DNA of 64,000 nucleotides, taken from positions 3,906,001 to 3,970,000 of the forward strand of contig SFZH01000008.1 in the NCBI GenBank assembly GCA_021234535.1. The letters are read 5' to 3'. Below, piece by piece: positions 46,401-54,594 of the stretch. The notes beneath the pieces were generated by a model that did no database searches, was not told the origin of the DNA, and worked only from the letters and a program-made list of their open reading frames with translations. Made by a program: the position numbers and the translations under genes. The first letter of the stretch is position 1, and each line of letters begins with the position of its first letter. The stretch comes from Stichopus chloronotus. Its lineage: Eukaryota; Echinodermata; Holothuroidea; Aspidochirotida; Stichopodidae.

Positions 46401-47860
46401 TTAGCAGCATAATTAAGAGGCAATAATTTTTAAAGCGATTTGTCCCTAAGTCAGCAAGTGTGTGAATATTATATTTTCAACTGTAATTTTATTATATGAT
46501 TAAAGGAAAGAATCCTGTTGTGTTTTTTGGAGGTCAAAGGTCATCTTACATCACTAGAGGTGGAAAAACTGAAAAAATTCTTAACACAGTATCTCAAGAT
46601 GAGAATCATGGAAACCATTGACACATAGTATGGTGAATGAGTTATGTTAAGTAGAAGCCCCATTGTTTTCAGTGAATATGAAAGGTCAATTAGGGTCAAA
46701 TTGTGGAAACCTTGTAAATTTGAAATTTGAAGAAGGAGAGCTGATATGTGGTATGTAGGAGTACAAGAAGCCTAATGGTTTTGTGGCAGTCAAATGTTAT
46801 TTGGGATCAATAAGGGTCAAATGATTTAAACACAATATCTCAAGAAGGGAAGCCTGGACAGATATCCTATTTCACATGTAGTGGTACCCTACTGAGTTAA
46901 AAAACCTATTGTTTTGGTAGAGGTCAAAGGTCACTTAGGGCCAATTGTGAAAATATTACAAACAGGATACCTCAAGAAGGGAAGCATGATTAAATCTGAT
47001 ATGGGGTATGTAGCTGTGCCTTAGTGAACAAAAGTAGCCTACTGCATTCTGCGAAGGCCAGCGGTCATTTGGGGTCAACTGGGGTTAAGTTTTGAAAAGC
47101 TTGTAAACACTAAGAGAAGGTTGGACAAGTCTCATATTTGATTTTCAGATGCACCTTATTGAGTGCAAGAAGCCTGTCAATATTGTTAGAGGTAAGAAAG
47201 CATTTGAAATCAACATATCCTCACCCTGTGCAATATTCCAGATTCAAAATACTCATAATTGAATCATGAAAACCACAATGCCTTTTGGCTTTTTGGTTGG
47301 GGTATGCAGTCGAAAGATGCGCTTGATGACCCTTTATTCATGTCAAGGTGTGCATGAAGTTTTCAGTAAACAGTGCATTAGATTAAGTGTGACCTAATGG
47401 CTATATTAACTCCTTGAAGAGTGACCTGATCCTCTAATCAACTCTTTGCCTCACACTTTAAGCAGGAGAATCTTTTTGTGCAGTTCAGGAGACACATGTT
47501 TTATTACCATGCACAACATAGGTAAATATATCGATTATATTTATTTCACTCTGTCTCTCCCCTTCTCTCACTCTGTCTATACTTGTTACAGCTTTCTTGA
47601 AGGATGCCACTGGTAGCTACAACATATCATTTTTTGTCGCGGCCGTGGCACTGTTTTTGGGGGCGTCATCGATGCTGATGTTGCATATCCTGAAAAAAGT
47701 TCAAGAAAGGAGGAAGGATGCCACCAAGGATCAAACAGTCCAAGAAAGAGCTTCAGAGGAGGGAAAAAACTCAAAGGAACATCTTCCATTGAATGGGGAG
47801 TTAGCTGTTAACTTAGAAACGAACAAGACAGCTCAGGAAACAGCTGATGAAAGCGTTTGA
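16297..47860 (+). CDS. SLC16/monocarboxylate-transporter-like protein (5 exons)
   Basis: Coding exons are 16297-16402, 26909-27022, 30586-30726, 45483-46325 and 47592-47860 (1473 nt, 490 residues plus stop). Every junction is GT/AG and all four introns are phase 1. The protein is a 12-helix major facilitator of the plasma-membrane type. It has the family signature DGGWGW at residues 16-21 before TM1, a helix 2/3 region with LPAGGLSKTFGCR, YFQKMLGFANG at the TM4/5 region, a hydrophilic central loop about 196-240, and a polar C-terminal tail. The conserved TM8 arginine is present (R307). The aspartate four residues before it in MCT1 is serine (S303), as in several non-classical members, so proton-coupled lactate transport should not be assumed. 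Substrate unknown. The start ATG has A at -3. Confidence 0.93.
17873..19312. mobile_element. 1440-bp CAGGG-ended DNA element, copy 1
   Basis: It begins CAGGGTTTCCCCTG and ends with the exact reverse complement CAGGGGAAACCCTG (14-bp TIR). It is flanked by the 5-bp duplication AAGTA (17868-17872 and 19313-19317). No long reading frame resembling a transposase is present. The CAGGG ends suggest a hAT relative, but the 5-bp duplication is shorter than the usual 8; the superfamily is therefore inferred. A near-identical second copy lies at 28187-29625. Confidence 0.85.
19727..21198. mobile_element. Unidentified ~1.47-kb insertion
   Basis: The array of half-site monomers breaks off after GTGTTGGT at about 19726 and resumes mid-monomer at about 21199 (TAGTTGATAGTCCATTGT). 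The inserted DNA starts TGGGCAG and ends CTGCCCA, a 7-bp inverted end. No coding similarity is seen in it. It is probably a transposon; exact ends are uncertain. Confidence 0.4.
21233..23545 (+). mobile_element. Family B half-site array (B1)
   Basis: Left end GGTTTCGATGATAATGG at about 21237; right end ATCATCGAAACCACA at about 23508, giving the inverted pair GGTTTCGATGAT/ATCATCGAAACC. After the left end come TG-rich and (ATGT)n repeats, then 140-145 bp monomers with AGGTCA half-sites (21660-21965 and 22940-23460). Non-repeat DNA interrupts at 21966-22940, beginning with a segment (AGCTAACAAGTATAC) also found at 35941. Confidence 0.65.
21520..21660. repeat. (ATGT)n microsatellite
   Basis: Imperfect then perfect tetranucleotide repeat, about 24 uninterrupted units at the right side. 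It opens long cysteine/tyrosine or threonine/histidine frames on both strands, which are artefacts. Confidence 0.95.
23870..26217. other. Intron 1 sequence, no feature seen
   Basis: No exon, element end or tandem array recognised between the end of element A1 and the 466-bp element at 26218. Confidence 0.5.
26218..26683. mobile_element. 466-bp CAGG-ended MITE with 5-bp duplication
   Basis: The left end is CAGGCCACGATTTTC; the right end on the other strand is CAGGGCTCAATTTTC. Both sides carry the 5-bp duplication GTAGT (26213-26217, 26684-26688). No coding capacity. It shares the 5-bp duplication with the 1.44-kb elements, so it may be mobilised by the same kind of transposase. Confidence 0.7.
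26909..27022 (+). CDS. Transporter exon 2
   Basis: 38 codons between CCCTGCAG and GTAAGC, phase 1 at both ends. It encodes the end of TM1 and TM2 (YMLSLSVFLVEW to GFMGPVMG). Confidence 0.92.
27325..30430 (+). mobile_element. Family A half-site array (A2)
   Basis: Left end GATTCCTTGCTGCAGG at about 27328, right end AGCAAGGAATCACAAAG at about 30391, then GGCTCTCTGGTTATGG. A (TG)n stretch follows the left end. Monomers start at 27519, 27660, 27805, 27950 and 28095 (141-145 bp apart) and continue at 29680-30300 after the nested 1439-bp element. Each has AGGTCA half-sites spaced 1, 4 and 4. It occupies most of intron 2. Confidence 0.8.
28187..29625. mobile_element. 1439-bp CAGGG-ended DNA element, copy 2
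   Basis: Ends CAGGGTTTCTCCTGG and CCAGGGGAAACCCTG (one mismatch in the inverted pair). Flanks TCATA and CCATA agree at four of five bases. It aligns along its length with the copy at 17873-19312 in the same orientation, with small indels. Inserted inside half-site array A2. Confidence 0.85.
30586..30726 (+). CDS. Transporter exon 3
   Basis: 47 codons between CCTCACAG and GTAATC, phase 1 at both ends. It carries LPAGGLSKTFGCR, the TM2-TM3 loop typical of SLC16 proteins, and TM3 plus the start of TM4. Confidence 0.92.
30922..31300 (+). repeat. Truncated family A array (A3)
   Basis: Starts GGTTCCTTGCGTCAGC, an A-type left hairpin. It has a short TG tract and two monomers with AGGTCA A AGGTC(A/G) at 31104 and 31249 (145 bp apart). 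The third and fourth half-sites are degenerate here while the first pair is kept. No right end. Confidence 0.7.
31301..32234. other. Intron 3 sequence, no feature seen
   Basis: No exon or repeat recognised, apart from a short direct duplication of AAAATGAATGGGATATTGCTGT at about 31690-31730. Confidence 0.5.
32235..32600 (+). repeat. Degenerate family B fragment
   Basis: One decayed monomer (AAAGGTCATTATGAGGTCA) is followed by a B-type right end, TATCATCAAAATCACAATG, near 32550. Confidence 0.5.
32601..33424. other. Intron 3 sequence, no feature seen
   Basis: No splice-bounded open frame with recognisable similarity; a 64-codon open frame at 32996-33190 is not supported as an exon. Confidence 0.5.
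33425..35165 (+). mobile_element. Family B half-site array (B2), longest run
   Basis: Left end TTGGTTTCAATGAAAATAG at about 33425; right end AATCATCGAAACCACAATG at about 35130, then GGCTTTCTGGTT. After a TG-rich tract, monomers carrying AGGTCA A AGGTCA start at 33648, 33793, 33937, 34079, 34222, 34367, 34512, 34656 and 34797, i.e. every 141-145 bp. Most have four half-sites with spacers 1, 4 and 4. This is the cleanest array in the window. Intron 3. Confidence 0.85.
35470..35985 (+). mobile_element. Family B array (B3), cut by the DIRS element
   Basis: Left end TTTTGGTTTTGATGATAATTG, a TG/TATG tract, then monomers with half-sites at about 35679 and 35815. A segment AGCTAACAAGTATAC shared with B1 follows, after which the DIRS left repeat begins. 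No right end is found after the DIRS element. Confidence 0.65.
36010..36110 (+). repeat. DIRS left inverted terminal repeat
   Basis: Reverse-complement match to 41153-41250 over roughly 100 bp, including GCACCGCACCCTCT and GCTCGCCCTC. The outer edge, with CATCGTAGACATG, continues left to about 35990 and is echoed in the internal region at 39235-39260. Confidence 0.8.
36720..37905 (+). pseudogene. DIRS gag-like region, broken
   Basis: Open stretches at 36737-37024, 37129-37455 and 37627-37905 lie in different frames. They encode a proline/serine-rich segment, then charged helical sequence (RAAL-type, with GHWETLFRPPS), then SRLLFDQFARVAFKSMQVCR. The position ahead of the RT and the composition fit a DIRS first ORF. 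I recognise no domain in it, so this is by context. Confidence 0.55.
38063..38475 (+). pseudogene. DIRS reverse transcriptase, N-terminal part only
   Basis: VGGRLRKFSKAWES, then DRWVLEVVSRGYH, then LEQELDDLLKKEAV, LFWSSFFMHQK and finally LRPLNANYIRLRRFRMETL. These are the usual opening blocks of DIRS-type RTs, here spread over at least two frame changes. The catalytic palm with its YxDD motif is missing: after FRMETLAFIIPR the sequence reaches a stop and moves within about 100 bp to recombinase-like sequence, so an internal deletion of the RT core, RNase H and the following domain is inferred. Confidence 0.75.
38600..39248 (+). pseudogene. DIRS tyrosine recombinase, broken
   Basis: Reading + from 38617: TRKTLFLLTAASLRRRSC (first catalytic Arg region), then VPDPSFVAKTQTRTF, an in-frame TAG at 38866, ALKWYLHRMK, SDRLFVLP, AHGVRG (the H-x-x-R block). 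After a frameshift near 39050 come SGVLVEDILKAAWKTLTT and ACYLMD, whose tyrosine would be the nucleophile. All five expected blocks can be seen, which is why I call it a recombinase rather than an integrase. One stop and one frameshift inactivate it. Confidence 0.75.
39220..39315 (+). repeat. DIRS internal complementary region
   Basis: GATGCAAGGGGTAAGTATG followed 50 bp later by ACTATACTTACCCCTTGC. The first part is complementary to the outer edge of the left terminal repeat, the second (with ACTCACTGGTGTGGGTATTC) to the outer edge of the right one at 41235-41290. This is the template used to restore the ends during DIRS replication. Confidence 0.75.
39988..40566. mobile_element. 579-bp hAT-type MITE
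   Basis: Ends CAGTGGCATAACCAGA and TCTGGTTATGCTACTG (inverted, one mismatch). Flanked by a perfect 8-bp target duplication CCCTGCAC (39980-39987 and 40567-40574). No coding capacity. It sits within the DIRS element, between the internal complementary region and right terminal repeat, so it arrived later. Confidence 0.85.
41153..41290 (+). repeat. DIRS right inverted terminal repeat
   Basis: Reverse complement of the left repeat up to about 41250; the outer edge to about 41290 matches the internal complementary region at 39259-39311 in inverted orientation. Confidence 0.8.
41291..44029. other. Intron 3 sequence with small repeats
   Basis: No exon recognised. A loose minisatellite based on GTGACAGGT, with about five imperfect copies, lies at 42400-42560. 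At 43037-43165 a segment with CACAAAGATAAATCT and TTGCAACAAAATCTTT recurs in the same orientation at 61412-61503, so it is a dispersed repeat. Confidence 0.5.
44030..45425 (+). mobile_element. Family B half-site array (B4)
   Basis: Left end TTTCGATAATCATAAGC, a TG-rich tract, then eight or nine decayed monomers with AGGTCA-type half-sites, each followed by the phrase ATATCTCAAGAAGG. Right end CATCATCAAAACCACAGTG at 45395-45413. It stops about 55 bp before transporter exon 4. Confidence 0.75.
45483..46325 (+). CDS. Transporter exon 4 (main body)
   Basis: 281 codons between GCTGCAG and GTGAGT, phase 1 at both ends. It holds the end of TM4, TM5-TM6, the central loop and TM7-TM11, including R307. 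A family-B repeat ends only about 55 bp before the acceptor, leaving a very short unique upstream region. Confidence 0.93.
46495..47300 (+). repeat. Family B array (B5), left-truncated
   Basis: Decayed monomers with AGGTCAAAGGTCA at 46530 and 46920 and others between. Right end GAATCATGAAAACCACAATG and GGCTTTTTGGTT near 47260-47298. It fills most of intron 4. Confidence 0.7.
47592..47860 (+). CDS. Transporter exon 5 (C-terminus and stop)
   Basis: Follows ACTTGTTACAG. It encodes AFLKDATGSYNISFF, which matches the family's usual 'G-x-L-x-D-x-T-G-S-Y' region before TM12, then TM12 and a hydrophilic tail rich in K, E and Q. Stop TGA at 47858-47860. Confidence 0.92.
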
Positions 47861-47945
47861 GGTGAATGACTACAAAGGTAAACAGTGAAAGACTACTCCA
47901 AGTGAGACCCTCCTGAGAAAAAAAAAATGCTGCACTGAACTCTTC

Positions 47946-48476
47946 AATAAATTCATTACATGGAGAGGAGTTGCTTGATTGGACACATAAAAAGATACAT
48001 CTCATGTTTACTGTCCTATTGATTTCAAACTCATGTCACCCTGTTGGTTTGCCAAAGTTTTTTTTAATGGCAGTCTTATTTTTTCTCTTTTTCTTTCATT
48101 TGTTTTTGTTTGTTGTGCCTTAATCAGCCTTTTTCATGCTGATGTGCTTCACAACTGTTTGTAATTGGCTCCTACAGAATGTAGAAGTGAATATCAAATG
48201 TGTTACAAAAGAAACATTGAGGTCATCATTTTCATGAGGTATCTCAACCACTGCTACTATGTCCTGCCATGTTTGACTCTATGAGAAGAATATGTTTGAC
48301 TGTTCTAGCATTTGCTGTATTATTTCATAAATTCATGTTATAAGTAAACGTACTGTGTTTATTGTTGTATTTTCTACCAAGTAGTATAGCTGGCTCTGCT
48401 AGAGAGAAACATATGATGTTGGGCAAGGCTCAAATTTTTTATTTATCACTGTTGAGCTTTATAAAGTCACAATAAA
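47946..48476 (+). promoter_or_regulatory. Transporter 3' UTR with candidate poly(A) signals
   Basis: AATAAA occurs at 47946-47951 and 48471-48476. The second is followed by a T/G-rich stretch (TTGATACTTGTGCTTCTTCC) and is the more convincing end, giving a 3' UTR of about 630 bp. Confidence 0.5.
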
Positions 48477-48499
48477 CTTGATACTTGTGCTTCTTCCAG

Positions 48500-49850
48500 T
48501 TCATTAAATTATACTGTTACAACCTAGTCGGAAAATTTTACTCGCCACAGTAATTGTAAACTAGTACTTGGCTGGAGGTTGTTTTGCAAAAGCCCAGGGA
48601 TAGCAGGCAATAGGCATACTTACCGCTTACGTTGGTTTTGTTCACAGTTGCATAAAATACTTGAAAATGATATGCTATGCATGAAGGCTGGTGTGACTAT
48701 TGTTGGAATGTTTTGAATGATTAAGGCATAAGCCAAAAAGATTCTTTTTAACCATCTTGGTGTTGTAGGGTAGGAGTTTTGTTTTCTATTACATGGAGGA
48801 ACTGTGCACTGTTGATTACACTGTTGATGGTTTTGCCTTCTTCATCATTGATTCATTATTGAAATTCTAACCTTACATTCTTTGTCTTTTTTATCCTCTC
48901 TTTAACTTTCTGTTAGACTTTCTGTTCGCTGAATCACAAGTGGACATAAACAGTGAAGATGGGGGGGGGGGGGGGGGTGAAAGAGGAGAAATGACCAAAG
49001 GGATTAAGTTTTGTGAATACTTCCAGAAATGCCATCATTCGCCATTAGCAGCGGCTTTTAACATATTATCTTTTTTGTTTGAGTCCATCTTGTATTTGCA
49101 CTTTTTCTGTTTCTTGCCGTCACTGAAGTTTGAGATTTTTTAGAAACTATGGGTTAACAACTACCAGTGAAATGGAAATTTAAAATGTTAAGAGGCTTAA
49201 TTAATCTATTTGTCTTATACAGACAGGAATATTTGGCTGTAGATGAGGTTTCCTTTGTTGTTGAAGTGTTTCTTTTATTTATTGGAATGATATGTTCTCT
49301 ACTGTGTACTAAAATGTATCTTAGGAATCGTGTGGGAGGGGAAAAAGAGTCTGTTCTTATTTCTTTCATTATTGTTTTTATTGATGTGTTTAACATTCCT
49401 TAAATCAGTCTGTTGATCATTGGTATAAATCTCTTTAGAACATGTAAAACATTTTGTGGGGGCATGTCCAATACATTTGCAATATAATGTCCACCTTTTT
49501 TCCTTCAATATGGGATGTTTACAACATTATTTCTGTGAGATTTTGTCTTCATCTGTCCTGAAACGCATACGAAGCAACATTGTAAGCAGCATGGCCCAAT
49601 CATTGCTCATAGTCGTCAGTGAATGTTTTGTTGTAATTTTAGGAAGTGTTGAACTGAATGTCATCAATATGACATGGATATGATTACTGGACAGCTTCAG
49701 TCAAAAGATCATCCAGTGTACAATAGGACTCATTGCCAAGTATCCAAAGGCAATGCATAATTAACACAGATACACAATATGATATTGAATTGTATAGAGA
49801 AATGAACTATAGAGAATTAGTCTAAAACTACTCAAAAGCAAACAAGAATT
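48500..49850. other. Convergent intergenic region, no gene seen
   Basis: Lies between the ends of the + strand transporter and the - strand unrecognised gene. It contains a run of 17 G at 48961-48977 and otherwise AT-rich unique sequence with no supported exon. Confidence 0.5.
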
Positions 49851-49856
49851 TTTATT
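49851..49856 (-). terminator. Poly(A) signal of the unrecognised - strand gene
   Basis: TTTATT on the + strand, i.e. AATAAA on the - strand, 75 bp after the stop codon at 49931. Confidence 0.6.
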
Positions 49857-49930
49857 CCACTCCTCAGGAGGACTACATTAGGGCTGATATCATTTGAAAG
49901 AGAATAAGGGAACAGACCCCCTTGAGGTTG

Positions 49931-50035
49931 TTAAATTAGGCAGTCAACAATGTCTAGGATATCTGAAGCCAGGTCGACAGTCTCTGGATCTAACGTAAAG
50001 GTAGAACAGAACCCTGGTGGGGTTTGCTCTTTATT
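49931..50035 (-). CDS. Last exon of unrecognised - strand gene
   Basis: After a good acceptor (CTTTCATTGCAG) 34 codons run to TAA in phase 0, beginning NKEQTPPGFCSTFTLDPETV and ending in an acidic/hydrophobic tail DIVDCLI. A poly(A) signal follows 75 bp later. I do not recognise the protein. Confidence 0.7.
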   Translation of the reverse strand, partial: NKEQTPPGFCSTFTLDPETVDLASDILDIVDCLI

Positions 50036-50134
50036 CTGCAATGAAAGTTGTAATATGTTACACTTGAATACCTACTTACAATAGCCACTAGCTCTCATCT
50101 GAAATCCATGCATGGTTGTAGGTATATAATTTTT

Positions 50135-50985
50135 TTTTGCTGGGAAGGACAAATCTCATATGTAGTGGGTTTGTGTACCACATTATAAGATCCCTATTGA
50201 CTTTGGTCGAGGTCAAAGTCATTCAAGGTCTACAGAGGTCAAATTTTGGAAACCTTGTAAACCTGAAGAAGTGAAGCTTGGACAAAGTTATACATGGTAT
50301 GTTGGTGTACCACATTCAGTACAATATCCTTATTGATTTTGATGGAAGTCAAGTGTCATTTGAGGTCAAGGAGGGTCGAATTGTGAAAATCATGTAAACA
50401 CGATATCTCAAGAAGGAAACCTTGGACAAATGTCATATGTAGTATGATAGTGTACCTGATCGATTACCAGATAAGTTTCAACTTTGGTAGAGGTCAAAGG
50501 TCATTTGAGTTAAAAAGGTCTCAAATTTTGAAAATGTTGTAAACGTGATATCTCAAGAAGAAAACTTTGGCAGATCTCACGTAAAGAATGTAGGTGTTTC
50601 TCATTGAGTATACAAGAATGCCATTGTCTTTGGTGAAGGTCAAAGGTCATTTTAGGTTAGCAGGGCCACATTATGAAATTCTTGTAAACATCATCTCTCA
50701 AGAAGGAAAAATTTGGCAGATGTCATATTCAGTATGTAGTTGTTTCTCGTAGAGCACAAGAACCATTTGGTCTTTAATGGGGGTCAAAGGTCATTTAAGG
50801 TCAGCAAGGGTCAAATTGTGAAAACCCTTGTGGGCATGATCTCACGAAAGGAAGCTTGTTCAGATTTCATGTAAAGCATAGGTAGCCTTTGACACATACT
50901 TTTGCTATTAATGTCAGATTCAGAAAAAAAAAATGCTAATAACCAGATCATCAAAACCACAATTTAATTGTGCACTCTGGTTTTC
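50135..50985 (+). mobile_element. Half-site array (B6)
   Basis: About five decayed monomers with AGGTCAAAGGTCA-type half-sites at about 50200-50800 and a B-type right end ATCATCAAAACCACAAT near 50948. No clear left end. It lies in an intron of the - strand gene, antisense to it. Confidence 0.7.
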
Positions 50986-51031
50986 CTTTTGAATTATAAC
51001 TGGAATTATGAAATTCTTCAAGCGTTCTAAC

Positions 51032-51095
51032 CTGCAACAATGATTTAATCCCACAGTAATTTATTAATTTGTTCTCATTTGTTTCATGTTTGAAT
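51032..51095 (-). CDS. Probable exon of unrecognised - strand gene
   Basis: 64 bp between CAATCCTGTAG and GTTAGA. In the only open frame it gives FKHETNENKLINYCGIKSLL and a final Q, ending in phase 0. That joins in frame to the last exon at 50035. The upstream junction needs a phase-2 exon I did not find. Confidence 0.5.
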
Positions 51096-51504
51096 CTACA
51101 GGATTGGAATGTGAGATGTAAGGAATAGATCTGAGTCATGTTGCACCTTTTTACGGTGTATTCATTTGAATATTTGAATGTCTAAGAACAAGAAAATAGA
51201 CAATCTTAAAATGGATGTCTATAACACAGTCAAATATTCCCCTTTTCAAAACTGAACCATTTGGATTGACTCATCACATGTTTTACATTCTCAGGATTTG
51301 AAATGTAAACATAGAGTATTCTCCAGAAAATGCTGGCATCTACTGTAGTTGAGTAAGATTCAGGATCAGGAAGCCTGCTTAAGCTCATTAAGGACCCTAT
51401 ATCATTTTTAATGGGGATGAACATCAGTGAGATTGTTTCAGTTTGACAGCGAATGAAGAGGGTGATGTGGCAGGGGTGAACCAACCAAAACAAACCCATG
51501 CAAA

Positions 51505-51803
51505 CTCAAATCTGCTCCCCAGGCTGCCATTTATTATAACCAATGGACGTGTGAGGGTGTATCCCTCTGAGCTTTGCCACTTTCCCTAAAGGATGGGAAG
51601 GGTGGACTCCCTTAGTACAGCAGTACTGAACCACCTGAGCTGAAATTGCCAATTTACCACATGGCCCATCCCCCCCCCTTCCCATCATCACTATAAGTAT
51701 CTGTGCTGAACAAGCACATCAGAAAATCTACAAGTGGTTCCACAGGGATTCGACCTAGGGACCAATGATTGCAAGACTCTCGAACCACCAAGCCAACCCC
51801 TTC
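51505..51803 (-). mobile_element. tRNA-derived SINE
   Basis: Read on the - strand from 51803 it starts with a tRNA-like head. A box A-like TGGCTTGGTGG lies at 51795-51785 and a box B-like GGTCGAATCCC at 51755-51745, spaced as in a Pol III promoter. An unrelated body and a G-rich stretch follow. The right boundary is not certain. Confidence 0.55.
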
Positions 51804-52026
51804 AGCCAAAATGTTTTAGTGATGAATTTCATTTTAATTTGAATGAATAAAAAATCAACAAATGTCTGAAAGAAGTTTGAACAAAGCAGCTTAAGGGTAG
51901 AGAAGACAAATATTTTAAAAAGTACATAAGAAAGTAGATTACAGGATTACCACAAGGAATAAGGTTTCCATCAAAGAGTTTAAATTCTCATTCCAGATTG
52001 ATTAAATTGAATGCAGATTGCCCCAC

Positions 52027-52132
52027 CTGCCTGACCATTTGAGACTTTTTCTTTAGTGTGATCCTTTAAATATGACATTAACTGGCCTCTGTACATTTGG
52101 AGATCATCATCTTCAAGGATAGTCATCTCAAC
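52027..52132 (-). CDS. Probable exon of unrecognised - strand gene
   Basis: Acceptor CTGACAACACAG, then an open frame VEMTILEDDDLQMYRGQL continuing to KDHTKEK and GCAG/GTGGGG. It joins in phase 0 to the exon at 52453-52496. An alternative donor at 52046 (AAA/GTCTCA) would give a shorter exon in phase 0. The charged, helical composition is protein-like; no family recognised. Confidence 0.55.
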
Positions 52133-52452
52133 CTGTGTTGTCAGTTTCACCCAATTTAAAAGATAGGAGTCACTTTACAGGCATCACCAGAGTATTTATC
52201 CAATGACCACTCTGCTTAGTTGTTTAATTTATCAACAACTCACATTGATATTCTGGTGGATCATGAGTATTCTTTGGTATCATCCCCTGTCATTTATTAG
52301 GGTGATACTTTACTGTCGATCCACTGTTCATTTTTCCTTGACTTTATATTCCATTAGATTGCCTCTGAGAGGCCTTCATGCTCATGATCAAATTCATACT
52401 TTACCCTTGACTTGATTTCTAAGGGAGAGTCCCTCCTACAATTCCTTTCTAC

Positions 52453-52496
52453 CTGCAGCAAGGCCACCTGCTGGCTATCCTTCCAGTCACCAGATG
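52453..52496 (-). CDS. Probable small exon of unrecognised - strand gene
   Basis: 44 bp between TTGCTTGAG and GTAGAA giving SGDWKDSQQVALLQ after two leading bases, ending in phase 0, which fits the next exon (52132). The leading phase (needs one base upstream) does not fit the exon at 54028, so at least one exon between is missing. Confidence 0.45.
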
Positions 52497-52984
52497 CTCA
52501 AGCAATCAGAGGAAGCCCAACTTACTGACACTCATGAGTGACTGAGCAGTGCTACTAGTCAATTAATTACTGGAACTATTAAGAGAAATGCCAGTATTGA
52601 CATTTACACATTTTCATAGTGCCCTGTATCAGATAAATCCTCCTAACTTGCCTCTCTCATAACATTTTGTTCAGACTATTGGAGTGATGATATTTTTCTG
52701 ATTGTACGACTCTGAAACTGAAATTTAAAGAGAGCACTCAAGAAACAAAGATATTTCTAATCTTTTTATATGTGTTGCCTTGGCATTCCCACCACTATAT
52801 CACAACAGTTTCAAGAGTTCATTTAGGACATTACATCTTATGGTAAGTTGGATCGACCTAGTTTTTCCTTTTTTACACACCATTCTTCTACAAAATATTT
52901 TGAAGTCCAGTGCTACAATTAAGGCCAGTATGGAATGTTTTGACATGTAGTAGGTTGTTGGTGCTCTCATTTGAGACAGGTCTT

Positions 52985-53190
52985 CATTTCAACGAAATCA
53001 AAATGTGAAAGGCTTGCAAACAAAGAATTTCAGAAGAAAAATTACTTTTCATGATCCTCTAACTGCGAATGTAGATATATAAAAATTCAGTTGAATTGCA
53101 CAGCTGACACAAGGTTATCCATAATGCATTGTCATCTTTGAAGTCAAAGGTCACTTGAATTCAACATATGTGTCATGAAAACATCACTGT
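52985..53190 (+). repeat. Decayed half-site monomer
   Basis: One or two strongly diverged 144-bp monomers, with GAAGTCAAAGGTCACTTGAA at 53138. Runs into the dispersed repeat at 53190. Confidence 0.5.
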
Positions 53191-53797
53191 GATATCTCTT
53201 ACAAATTCCAATTTCAACTGATATTTTGCCCATAGTATATCTAAATGTCAACTTACCTCTAAACAATTTGCCAAATTTGCTATTGTGATTTGTGGAACCC
53301 TTTTTAGTCTTCAACATTTGTGGGTCTAACTTCAAAATGGGCCATTTGGGTTGTAAATTGTTACACTGTGCAAAGTGATAATTTTTCTACAAATTGTATG
53401 TTACAATGTTGAGGGTTTTTCATATTAGTTCTATGGTAGTCAATGCCTTTGGTTGATCAGCATTCATAGGGACAAACAGGGCTATATATATTGCCATATA
53501 TTTGTTTCCATTATTTAGAGCATGCTGCTGAATGGGTTTTATTTAGTTCTTAAAATACTGTAGGTAATTCATCTCACAATATAGTTAATCAATACTGGGA
53601 CATATTGTTTATATTTTGAATAATGCAAGACACCTGTTTTCCTATCAATCACCTTATGTCTGCCTCTGGTGTCAGTCAGGTCAGAGAGTGCTGGGCAGCT
53701 TGCTATTTTGAAATATTTGAAACTCCCTGTTTGAAAATATAGGTCAACAGAGGGGGAAGACAGGATCCAGTTGATGGCCATTAACATTCCCGTTAGC
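53190..53797 (-). repeat. Dispersed repeat C, copy 1
   Basis: About 600 bp that matches 63109-63610 in inverted orientation. Shared landmarks are ACTCCCTGTTTGAAAATATAG, a GTCAGTCAGGTC block, CATATTAGT.CTATGGTAGTC, and (on the other strand) CACAAATGTTGAA followed by AAAGGGTTCCAC. Nature unknown; no coding frame. Confidence 0.7.
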
Positions 53798-54027
53798 TTT
53801 AGTTGAGAATATTTCTGCAATAGCCAGCATTCCAGCAATGCAATTCATGCCATAGCCAGCATTTTTTATTCAGCATTTTGATAAGGGACATTACATGCTG
53901 CCTTCTTGTTCAGATAAGTATGGTAGTGGAGTACATTTAGCTGATCCATCCTTAGACTAAAGGACTACCGTTGAAATAATCACACAAGGAACCACAGAGC
54001 CCATCACGGTCTTGTTTCACCATTTAC

Positions 54028-54095
54028 CTGACAAAGTACTTCCAGATATCCAATGAGAATGTTCAGTAGTGACTTAAACCAAGAGCCATGGATAA
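54028..54095 (-). CDS. Exon of unrecognised - strand gene
   Basis: 68 bp between TCTATGTTAG and GTAAATG: two leading bases, then IHGSWFKSLLNILIGYLEVL and CQ, ending in phase 0. The leading phase joins exactly to the exon at 54490, giving an uninterrupted reading frame. Confidence 0.65.
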
Positions 54096-54489
54096 CTAAC
54101 ATAGAGAGATGATTGTTCTCCACCAATCTGAATTACTGACAATTGTGTCTTTCAAATGACGCAGAGGCGAAGGAGATATTTCTGATAGAATGTTGTACAC
54201 ATACTTCTCTGCATAATGTTCTTTAGAGACTTAATCCTTCTCTTTGGAATACAAAATTATTCAAAGGAATATCTTACACCACATTTTAGTCATTTCCTTA
54301 TACCCTCTAGTAATTACAATCATTTGAATAACCTTGATATCACACAAAGTATAAAAAGTTCAACGTTTCTCTTGTATCCATTAAGTTGCCTCTGTAACAA
54401 AACTAGAAATGTTCTCTAGCTCTTCTGTGAAACAGTCCCAAATTAATGCCTGCATATGTTTGTTCTTGTGGGTGCAAGTTTGTTTTTAC

Positions 54490-54549
54490 TTCTTCTTTGC
54501 AAGCTCTTTGCAAACTTCATCCATTTCCAATCTAACAGGCTATCTGTGG
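54490..54549 (-). CDS. Exon of unrecognised - strand gene
   Basis: 60 bp between CATTATGCAG and GTAAAA: TDSLLDWKWMKFAKSLQRR with split codons at both ends. Both junctions (54595 upstream, 54095 downstream) agree in phase. Confidence 0.65.
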
Positions 54550-54594
54550 CTGCATAATGTATTTCATTTCATTATGCAGCATCCTAGCTCTTAC

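Noticed and set aside
48940..49143. Open frame starting in a run of G
   Set aside because: The poly-G codes for glycine; the rest is unrelated AT-rich sequence without splice support.
51230..51499. Candidate - strand exon with LPDPESYSTTVDASIFWRIL
   Set aside because: It looks protein-like and ends at a GT, but its phases match neither neighbouring exon, so I did not list it as coding. Transcript data could revive it.
51729..51803. Functional tRNA gene on the - strand
   Set aside because: Boxes A and B are present, but the cloverleaf is poor and the sequence continues into a SINE-like body.
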